This document shows positions 55,363 through 64,000 of a stretch of DNA of 64,000 nucleotides, piece by piece. The notes beneath the pieces are model-generated. The model worked only from the letters and a program-made list of their open reading frames with translations, was not told where the DNA came from and made no database searches. Location: the NCBI GenBank assembly GCA_964006375.1, contig OZ023267.1, positions 85,421,406-85,485,405 of the forward strand, read 5' to 3'. Numbering within the stretch: position 1 is the first letter of the stretch; the number at the start of each line of letters is the position of its first letter. This stretch comes from Tillus elongatus. Its lineage: Eukaryota; Arthropoda; Insecta; Coleoptera; Cleridae. Position numbers and translations under genes: made by a program.

Positions 55363-56226
55363 ACAGACCAATTCAAAGAATTTTTCCTTAAGGCTAGCCC
55401 AGAGTTTGATGGCCAACCAGTCAACGTAGGCAACTTTTTAACATCTTGTGAGTTGGTCATGAATCAGTTCTACGTAGCGAACGAGAATATGTATATGAAT
55501 CAATTTTTATTAAATTATGTACAGACAAAATTAACAGGAACAGCACGGCTATCGTGAACACTAAAATAATTAATACGTGGGCAGATCTGAGAAATGCCAT
55601 TATACAGAACTTTAGTGATCAGCGCGATGATATTAGTTTATTAGCAGAAATGCTGACTCTGAAACAACGTAATGCGGAGGACGCACTGTCGTTCGCTAAC
55701 AGATGCCGTCATATAGAGCAATTGCTCATCTCAAATTTAATCGCAAACGAACATAACGAAGGTGTAAGGTTAATTAAAAAGGACATTTACCTGAACCAGA
55801 CGTTGAGAGTATTCCGTGGTGAATTACGTAATCCAATGGGCATAGGTCACCAGAAAGTATAGAACAAGCTTTGAAATTTGTATTCGCAGAAGAAAATTTT
55901 GATTATAAAGACAAAACAATACATAAGAATTTCGGACCATTTTATCAAAACCATAATGCTCAAAATATTCACACGAACTTCCAATCTAGACAAAATCAAC
56001 AATTCGTGCCGAGACAAAATTTGTCGAGTCAATTTAGGAGACCAAATTTCAATAATCAACTGGGAGGACCCCATATAAATCACAACGCGAACAGAACTTA
56101 TCAAGAACCCATGGAAGTAGACAGCTCTACGAGACTGTCACAACAGCCACAAAGGCGAACAGCTTACGTAAATAACACGGAATTTAGCAATAACGATATA
56201 AATGAAATAAATTACGATTTAAATTA
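55363..56226 (+). pseudogene. gag pseudogene
   Basis: Structural polyprotein of the LTR element. MTDQFKEFFLKASPEFDGQP starts the N-terminal part, broken at 55555 by a stop and frame change. The next segment (NTWADLRNAIIQNF to about 55860) and a third frame with an Asn/Gln/Arg-rich tail (55871-56226) complete it. Three frames are needed, so it is inactive. No zinc knuckle, as in many errantiviruses. Confidence 0.85.
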
Positions 56227-56322
56227 AGTAAATGATGAACTAAATCATGAAAATTCGTCAGCAGAGGAATACGATATCCAACAGCGAAAATTTCCAGTTG
56301 CAGGTACTTCAACGCGAGAACC

Positions 56323-58960
56323 GTGATAGATATAAATAATATTAATACATTAAGTAGATTGTCATATATGAAATTAAAAGAAATACAAGGTAGATTTTTA
56401 TTAGACTCAGGATCTTCAAAAAATCTTTTGAACAATGTTGAAGCATATTATAAGTTTCCAGAGAACATATTTACACAGAATTTTACCATACGTACTGCGC
56501 ATGGAATTTCGGCGCATTCTAAACGTGCAAATGTTAAGCTTAAGTCAATTTCAGATAAGACACAAGAATACTGTCTTTTTAATTTCAATAATAATTACAT
56601 TGGTCTACCTGGGATGAAATTCCTCAAACTAAATTAAGCTAAAATATATTTTAAGAATCACAAGCTGTATATAGGCAATAAGATTATACCAATAAAATTT
56701 CCAGATCTTAACGATAATCAATCAGTCAAATAATATAATAACCCAGAAATATTTCATACGTAAGAACGAACTTGACAACTATGGTTTACTAAAACCACAT
56801 AGTAGGTGAAAACCAAGAAGCTTATATGATACAGAACAGGCCATTCAGCAGATTAAATAAACAATATGCCTCTGAAATCAGAGATACCCAGATGCAAAGG
56901 TTATATGAGCCTGTAACTATACATAATAGCAATTCTCATGCAGTTCATATTAATCATTTAAACACCCACAATACAGGGGTAATGAAAAACGAATTAACAA
57001 TGAAGACGCAATAATGGAACAAATAGATACAGACGACTTAAATGATGAGGAAAAACAATTATTATTTAGTTTATTATCGGAATATCAAGACATCTTTTTG
57101 AATAAAAACGAACCACTGACACTCACCAATGCGATAAAACAGAATAAGGACGACCGACGACATACCCGTCCATTTCAAATTATATAGATACCCTTACGTA
57201 CATAAATCGGAGGTAGAAGGACAAATAAATGACATGCTAAAACAGAAAATCTTTAGGAAAAGCCACAGCTCACATATTTGGGTTATATGGAAAAAATGGA
57301 CAAGTGAAATAAACAAAAATTGAGATTTGTGGTGGACTATAGGAAACTAAATGAGAAAACAATAACGGACAGACACCCAATTCCCAAAATAGACGAAATA
57401 CTGGACAAAATTGGGCGAGCCCAATATTTTTCGACGATCGATTTGATCTCTGGATATCATCAAATTGAATCGGACCCAAGGGACATAGAAAAAACAGCGT
57501 TTACCACTCATACAGGCCATTGGGAGTTCCCCAGAATGCCGTTCGGGTTATCTGGGGCTCCAGCGACCTTTTTTAGGCTCATGCAGAACGTATTAGAAGG
57601 CCTAATTGGACAAACATGCCTTGTATATCTGGATGACGTTATAGTTTTGTCCACATCGTTACAGGCACATCAAGGTGTTCCTGTAACGATGTGGAGAGAG
57701 AAACTAAAACTAGTACTGGAGCGCTTCAGACAAAGCAACTTAAAGATCCAGCTAGACAAAAGCGATTTCCTAGAGAAGGAAGCAGAGTTTTTGGGACACG
57801 TGGTCAGCCCAGACAGGATTCGTCCGAATCTAAAGAAACTGGATGCAATAAGGAAATTCCCAATACCTAAAACCCCCAAGGAAATTAAATTATTCCTAGG
57901 ATTAGTTGGATACTATCGTAAGTTCATAGAAAAGTTCGCACACGTTACAAAACCACTAACAAAATGTTTAAGGAAAAACTCAAAAATAAACGTGAACGTT
58001 ACATTACTGCCTTCAACTCGTGTAATAGCTTAATGAATTCACCCGTACTGATACCACCGTATTTTTTCAAAGATTCTATATTAACAACCTTCGCTTCAAA
58101 GGTAGCGATAGCTGGAATATTAAGCCAGGGCGCACCAAATGCGGATCACCCGATAGCTTAGGCCAGCCGGACATTAAATGACACAGAATCCAGGTACAGC
58201 ACAACAGAGAAAGAATTATTAGCCATCGTGTGGGCAACTAATTATTTCAGACCATACTTATACGGACAGAAATTCACCATCTATACAGACCAAAAACCTT
58301 TAAAATTTCTTTAAAACAACCATTCTGAAAAATGCTCCGTTGGAGATTAAAACTAGAGGAATATGAATTTAAAATTCGATACAAGAAAGGAAAGTTAAAC
58401 TGCGTAGCACATGTACTTTCCCTAGTAGAAATAAACCCACTGGATATAGATAACCAATCAATGGCCAATAATATTGACGAAGAGGAAGAAATAATAGAAA
58501 TTGACGATGACGACACAGCAAATTCAAGTGCGCACTCATACTCAGCACCAGGCATACCGACACTAGAGGAAGAAATCGTTAACAGCAAAACTAATCAGAT
58601 AGTTTTAAAAAATGCAGACAAACCAGACATATTCTCAGTTAGAAGGGACCAAAAGATTTTCATATATGCAAACTTGAATTTAAATAAACCGGATCAAATA
58701 GAGAAATTTATAAAAGAATATTGTTTACCACAGAGGAAATATTACTGCATTTTTGTAAATGAACAAGATTACGAAATGGTAAGTTCGGCAATCAATAAAA
58801 ACTTTAATAACGTAGAATCACGCAAATTTTATATATGTCTGGAAATTAGGAATGAAATTAACGAGGACGAGTTAACAGAGACAATAATGAAATACCATGA
58901 GGGTGAGAGTAACTATCGGAGAGCTGAGGAAACCTACCTGAGAATGAAGAAAACATAATA
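56323..58960 (+). pseudogene. pol pseudogene: protease, reverse transcriptase, RNase H
   Basis: The protease active site GRFLLDSGSS is near 56390. RT covers 57320-58033 with [48 protein letters not shown] and the catalytic YLDD at about 57628-57639. RNase H follows from about 58060 with SKVAIAGILSQGA and later RWRLKLEEYEFKIRYKKGK. At least three frame changes and stops separate the parts, so no full enzyme can be made. Motifs at the active sites remain intact. Confidence 0.9.
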
Positions 58961-59059
58961 TTATCCCAACTTAAAGAAACATATAGAAGATGTATGTACG
59001 AAATTGCAAATTATGCAAAACATGCAAATACAACAGGAACCCTGTACAAATAGCATTGG

Positions 59060-59887
59060 AACACCCCCGCACCATCCAAACCATTAGAAATATTACACAT
59101 AGACACATTACAAATTGAACAAGCTATCTTCCTAACAATAATAGATCCGTTTAGTAAATTTGGCCAAGCATTTCCGATAAAAAGTAAGAGTGCAACCGAA
59201 ATTGCTAAAAACTTAATCAAGTAGTTTTCACAATATGGAGCGTGTAAAACAATAATCGCAGACCCAGGTACGAAGTTTTTAAACCAGGTGATTAAAGAAC
59301 TATTGGAAACATATCAGATAGAGTTACATATAACAACATCGCAAAACCCAACACCAAACGGACCAATCGAAAGATTTCACAGGACGATTATAGATCATTA
59401 TCGATTATTCAAAATGAAATTTGAAAATATGAAACCCGTAGACTTAATACCATACTGTATATTCGCTTACAACTCGACGATACATTCACAGACACGAGAA
59501 CCACCTTTTGATTTAATATTTGGGTACATACCAGAAATGTTTAACTATGACCCGGAAATCCTAATTACGCAGGAGTACAACCTACAACATAGGGACTTAA
59601 TGCAAATTATTTACGAAATAGTAAGAAGCCGGATAGATAATTCGAAAATAAAAACACTACAAAGGACACATAAAAACACGAACCAACCATTCAAAGAAGG
59701 TGGCATTGTCTATAAAAAGATATCACCAGGATGTCATAAAAAACATAAAAACCCATTTTCAGGATCGTACTCAATAATCTCATTATTAGAACATATCAAG
59801 GCTATTTTAATAAACCATACAAATGATGAACAGACTATAGCACGTTTAAGTAATTTACGTATTGCAGGTTCCTTGCCACGGGAATAA
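59060..59887 (+). pseudogene. pol pseudogene: integrase domain
   Basis: DDE integrase core with EILHIDTLQIEQA (D), IIADPGTKFLNQ (D) and TPNGPIERFHRTIIDHY (E). A TAG interrupts it at about 59222. The C-terminal part ends in HTNDEQTIARLSNLR. The zinc-binding N terminus is not clear. Confidence 0.88.
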
Positions 59888-60604
59888 CCGCCCAAATACA
59901 AGACTTGACAGACAATCCAGGCATGCTACCAAAGAAATTAGGCACAGCATACACTGAGACTAGCATTTGGAATCTGATACACATACACAATTACATAAGG
60001 ACTACAACCAAATAAAAAGACACTACGCCGACACCGTTACATTCATGACGAACGATTACCATTCTGAATATCATAATTTCATATAGACATTGAATTTCAC
60101 CATAGACAACGTAGACGATATATTTTACAGGATTTTTCCAAATAATAATATTCTTAATCGACAGAAACGTGACATGATAAACCGAATAGGTTCTATATTT
60201 AAATCCATCAAGGGGAATCTCGATTCACAAGATGGGGAAGGCATTTATCAAGCAATAGAAGCCTTAACGACAGACCAAAATAAAATTCATGAACTTTTTA
60301 GGTCCCAGAATTCGGTCATGCTCGAGGCAATAGTCGAGTTCAATAAAACAATAGTAGGGTTGAGTCATAACCAGGACACGATAGTAAATATGATAAATGA
60401 ATTAGGTAATACCATCGATAGCCTGAGGAGCGAACAGCTAACTCACTACCATCGTATAAAAATTATAAAATTACTCACACAGCTAGGCCAACAATGTTCA
60501 AGAAATAGCACTAACACCAGAAAATGCGATCACTTTTTCAAAGTTAGGAATCTTTCACACATCTATTAAAGCCAAAATTTATAATAAGAGAAACCAATAA
60601 GATA

Positions 60605-60983
60605 CAAAATTATGTAACTAATTTCCAAGGTAAAAAAGAACAGAACTATACTCCAGACTGAATTGATTTAGGAAAAGTCCTACGCGTTTCGGCCTATATA
60701 TCTGGCCATCTTCAGGGGCTTCGTTATATTTTTGATAAAACAGGAACTGAACTTTACAAGAAAAAATCTATCATAGTGGCTATTTTCATCGACTGCCGCT
60801 TCTGTTTTCTTGCACTATATGGGTGAAGGCAGAATTAGAAGCATTAAAACCTCAAATCACAGCAATGGACAAACGGCGATACAAATAAATTTCGCATTTC
60901 AAATGGAGGACAGTTAAAAGCCGAATTTACCTTGGAAATATGTCTAACCCAGACGTTGTGACGTTCAAAATTATGTAACTAAT
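60605..60983. mobile_element. 343-bp insertion with 18-bp target-site duplication
   Basis: CAAAATTATGTAACTAAT occurs at 60605-60622 and 60966-60983. The enclosed 343 bp are unrelated to env, contain ACGCGTTTCGGCC...CATCTTCAGGGG, and have no coding capacity. Long duplications are typical of LINE-mobilised (SINE-like) insertions, though no A-tail is visible. Confidence 0.85.
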
Positions 60984-61512
60984 GCTAGATTAATAACAAC
61001 CACTGATCTAAGTCTATACTAAAAAATATTTAAAATAAAAGCAGTTCAAAACAATTTCCAAATTATATTTCAAATAGAGATACCTCTAGTAGACAAATCA
61101 GAGTATGATTATTATCAATTACACATTACCTGTCCCTAGAAATGCACACACTTTTACCATGATAATTCCTAGAACCAAATACCTAATCCTAAGCAGTAAA
61201 CAATATGCCAATCGTAATGAGGAGTGTCAAAATTTTAAGAACCAGGTATATTTTTGCAAAGACGACAATCCAACAACCATGAATGATCAAAACCCATGTG
61301 AAATCAAACTAATCAAATTTCAAAAACCTATCAACAATTGTAATCAAGAATTAGTCAAAATTAATAAAACCACAGTTTCGAGATATGGAACCAGTCAATA
61401 TATAGTTATAGCTCTCAAAGAAACTAACGCCAGAACAACAGGAGTGGACCAACATAATCAAAGGTACCAAGTTAGTCAACCTTCAACCAAATTGCCAATT
61501 GAGATTAGGCAC

Positions 61513-61937
61513 CAAGATCTACAAGAGCTATACGTCTCATCGGTGACCCTACCCTCACCCAAAGGCTGCCATCCCTTGCCCACCGACGTTCCGTTGGTGA
61601 CCTCTCTCTTTTATAGATATCTGCACGGGCACTGCTCAGAGGAGCTTTCCTCCATAGTTCCCCCACCTGCTACCCCCAACAGATCTACCAGGGGAACAGA
61701 GCGAATGCACCCTTTTACTGTCCAGGTCACCAGACATAGAACATCTTGTTATGCCCGCTCTTATGTCCCGAGGACTTCCAAGTTTTGGAATTCCTTGCCG
61801 GCACATGTTTTTCCTTCTCCTCCGAACCTCCAAACCTTCAAGTCCAGAATTAACAAGCTGCCTCTTTCCTCCTTGTCAACACCCACGGTACGATAGTATT
61901 TAGGCTGTAAGCCCTCGTGGTATGTTGTTGAAAAAAA
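61513..61937 (+). mobile_element. 5'-truncated LINE 3' fragment inserted in env
   Basis: Matches 2236-2650 of the LINE at the left window edge, from AGCTATACGTCTCATCGG to the 3' UTR and a short A-tract. It lies in frame with the preceding env piece, giving a 263-codon chimaeric open frame (61105-61896) that joins env to the LINE C-terminal region in a different reading at its start. Confidence 0.92.
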
Positions 61938-62337
61938 AAGACCGGACCAACAATAGCAGAAACACAACAGCTATTCAATCTGTCTACATTAGAAACCCCC
62001 ATTTCAGAAGGTCACATAAATCAAAAAAAGGTACCTGAACTATCATTAGAAAACGTACAGCTACATAACATCAATCAAATCCCACATCAACTTCAAAACA
62101 TTAAACCGAATATACCAGGACCAATAAATATACCGATCCATCACCTGAGCATATGGACCATACTATTATACGTAGCTGCCATAATAACAATAACAACGAT
62201 AGCCATCCGAATGGGGTTAAAGAAACGAGGAACAACCAGAGAAGACAAGGAGAACAACCCAAGAACCACCCAGTACGGATTTCCATTGAAAATCCGGAAC
62301 GAACCATAGCTTCGTTCTTTAAAAGGGGGAGGAGATA

Positions 62338-62756
62338 AATGCAGCCCCAACAATGGGCCTTTATACTACAAAGTTGACTTCCCACAGTAAGGACCGTCGA
62401 GTCAGCAGTACACTTAGAGGAGCCCACAAGTATACAGGCTCAGACTAGCAAGTTGGACGGAATATCACTCGTGAGAATCTACATCAGCAGATCCTTTGTT
62501 GCACCCAGAGACAATAGTGCTACGCCTGGAGTGTAGTGTATAGATAGGCTGCTCACAAGGATACGACCGTTCATTCTTGTTCCGAGAGGTAAGACTCTGC
62601 ACATCGCGTGCTAGACTTTAGATCACATGTATGTTGATCGTCACCTTTGTCATTATTTTATATTATTCATTTTTGTATTAAGTATTTAAGTATTGATTGT
62701 TTAAAGTAGTAAATAAATTGTTTTAAAAATACAAACGTCTTAACCGTAAAGTTAAG
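62338..62756 (+). repeat. 3' LTR
   Basis: Partner of 54623-55021, preceded by the polypurine tract. It is about 20 bp longer. Confidence 0.9.
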
Positions 62757-63650
62757 ACGCGTAACAAAAACGAAGTCGATTTCGGTGCGTGTGCAGTGCA
62801 ATATTAGTGCCGTCACTCCAACGTGTGTTCGCCGTAACCCGCAAAGGGTGCGGCAATTGAGGTATACTTTTGGGTTTCTCTTTCTGTCGTTGCCGTAAGC
62901 TACAGTATTTTAAACTTTTTATTTTTCTGGTTCCTGTATCTATTCTATCTACATTATCATTACCAGTCCACCAACAATTACTTACACCGTCTCTTCAGGT
63001 TTCTTCCTGAGGAGGATTCATTTCCTCGATACCGTTTTTAGCTTATTCCCACAAAATGTCTGCCGTCACGAATTCAATTCTAAAGGTTCATGCCGCTTTA
63101 TTACTCCAAAAAAGCCTTCCATAATTCCACCATCATATTTCGATGTGGGCCTTAAAACCTCAGCGATTAAAACAGTTCCATCGACCCCAAAATCCAACAG
63201 AACTCCAACAAAATACCCTTCCAAACCTTCATAAAGAAGTTATGAGTCGTCTTCAGGTCCGAAAGTATCAACTTTAAACCGCTACGACAGAGTTTTACTA
63301 GACGATCCAATTGATAGGAACGATACAATAGATGAGAATGGTCCACCCCTCCAAATAGTTTGCAAAACCAAGTCCAGTCAAGATCGCCGAAAAACACATC
63401 TTTCTCAGCCCTGAACTAGCGACACCTCTTCCGCTCAAATACCTGAGTAAGCCTCTCAAAAGTCTGCCCCACCAATTCATCTCCACGAGGAAAACTAACC
63501 TCACACAAATGGACCTGACTTTCGATTAGCATCCACTAGATGAAACACTTCAAAACCAAACCCCCCATGCCGCTTGATCTGATTAACCTACGGCGCTCTG
63601 AAAAGACAATCTTCGACGTGGTGACTTTCTGCGAATGAATTATCACAGTA
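62757..63650. other. Upstream part of a non-LTR element, mostly uninterpretable
   Basis: The first 30 bases (CGTAACAAAAACGAAGTCGA) also occur near 33475, 48758 and inverted near 41755. Beyond that, fragments of a decayed ORF1 are suspected because zinc knuckles follow, but stops occur in every frame. Confidence 0.4.
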
Positions 63651-63654
63651 GTCA

Positions 63655-64000
63655 CTACGCATAAAATCAGAGCCAAACCAATGCGATCGCTACCAAAGGT
63701 TTGGTCATTCTTAACTTCCTGCAAAAGCCAATTTTCTTGTGTAAAGTGCGGTCAAAACCACGAGACCGCAAAATGTAAAAGGGTCAATACAGTCCCTGGC
63801 TTTTGCTGTAACTGCAAACGTGAGCACACAGCCAATTATAAAGGCTGTCCCTTTTACCCAAAATCAGGAAAAACCACGAACACCAAAAAGCCCTGGGTTT
63901 CACATGCAGAGGCTACTTTGGCTAATACCACCACCCACAAATCTACCATTCCAACTGCTCCTACTCCCACAAATCTAGTCCCTCGCATCCCACCAGTTTT
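63655..64000 (+). pseudogene. Non-LTR retrotransposon ORF1 zinc-knuckle region (3' partial)
   Basis: Nucleic-acid-binding ORF1 protein. QCDRYQRFGHS is followed by a stop/frame change, then CVKCGQNHETAKC (C-x2-C-x3-H-x4-C) and CCNCKREHTANYKGC, the knuckle array typical of Jockey-type ORF1. The frame is open from about 63730 to the window end. Because of the frame break it is probably inactive. It may be of the same family as the LINE at 1-2674. Confidence 0.8.

Larger units (their letters stand above)
60090..62335 (+). pseudogene. env pseudogene (errantivirus type), broken by two insertions
   Basis: Envelope fusion-type protein of insect errantiviruses. A furin-like RQKR at about 60160 precedes a putative fusion segment, followed by heptad-rich sequence (60230-60460). 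The middle continues after a 343-bp insertion (60623-60965), then an inserted LINE fragment (61513-61937) interrupts it again. The C-terminal part resumes with QLFNLSTLETP and a membrane segment, IWTILLYVAAIITITTIAI, near 62150-62206. Two relatives lie at 34985-36290 and 50225-50500. It cannot make a full envelope protein. Confidence 0.88.
54623..62756 (+). mobile_element. Errantivirus-like LTR retrotransposon (gag-pol-env), degenerate
   Basis: Two LTRs of about 0.4 kb flank gag, protease, RT, RNase H, integrase and env. The primer-binding site begins TGGCGCAGGCGTTAG at 55022, resembling the tRNA-Ser-type sites of insect 17.6/297-like elements. A polypurine tract, AAAAGGGGGAGGAGATA, lies before the 3' LTR. 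All three genes are broken by frameshifts or stops, so it cannot move by itself. LTR divergence (an indel near 62508-62525 and scattered substitutions) shows it is not recent. No matching target duplication was seen at the two ends. Confidence 0.92.

Overview
The window looks like arthropod (probably insect) nuclear DNA. It is AT-rich and full of long (TA)n microsatellites. It carries an APE-type non-LTR retrotransposon, an env-bearing errantivirus-like LTR element whose primer-binding site looks tRNA-Ser-like, R1-like LINE debris, and replication-dependent histone H2B relics. No intact host gene was recognised; almost everything is mobile DNA or its decay products. All assignments come from reading sequence and translations; no database was searched.

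Region by region. 1-2674: 3' part of a non-LTR retrotransposon with an uninterrupted endonuclease/RT frame and poly(A) tail. 2675-10860: non-coding, with two tRNA-derived SINE-like copies, foldbacks, a satellite of ~228 bp, and an inverted pair of microsatellite-containing repeats. 10867-22572: an apparently complete 11.7 kb Polinton/Maverick (adintovirus-like) element with 5'-AG...CT-3' ends, long GC-rich terminal inverted repeats (TIRs) and a perfect 6-bp target-site duplication (CTGGAA). 21201-about 33012: a recent tandem duplication of about 5.9 kb that copied the right end of this element with its flank. 33013-54510: a mosaic of decayed pieces of a related Polinton lineage (ATPase, p345, coiled-coil, MCP and p166 relics), two H2B pseudogenes, R1-like LINE pieces, errantiviral env/gag relics and large palindromes. 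54623-62756: a frameshifted errantivirus-like provirus with gag, pol, env and two LTRs, whose env is broken by a short insertion with an 18-bp duplication and by a LINE 3' fragment. 62757-64000: ORF1 (zinc-knuckle) region of another non-LTR element running off the end.

The Polinton-like element is the centrepiece. One arm, read leftward, encodes the virion set: a candidate 401-aa major capsid protein, a candidate penton, an adenain-type protease, and a minor protein with a parvovirus-VP1-like phospholipase A2 domain. Divergently come the packaging ATPase, a 345-aa conserved protein, a fibre-like coiled-coil protein and a DDE integrase with a chromodomain. The right arm encodes, leftward, a KilA-N protein, a C2H2 protein (p166), a small type I membrane protein and an unknown 244-aa protein. 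The protein-primed DNA polymerase B expected of Polintons is absent. p166 may be the leader module that in related elements sits upstream of the polymerase, and a diverged relic elsewhere in the window stops at the same place, so polymerase loss may be an old trait of this lineage. The TIRs hold an array of very stable C(GNA)G mini-hairpins, a 12-bp G-rich repeat, and close matches to CRE, YY1, ETS, E2F and NRF-1 sites. This suggests dependence on host S-phase transcription and replication machinery.
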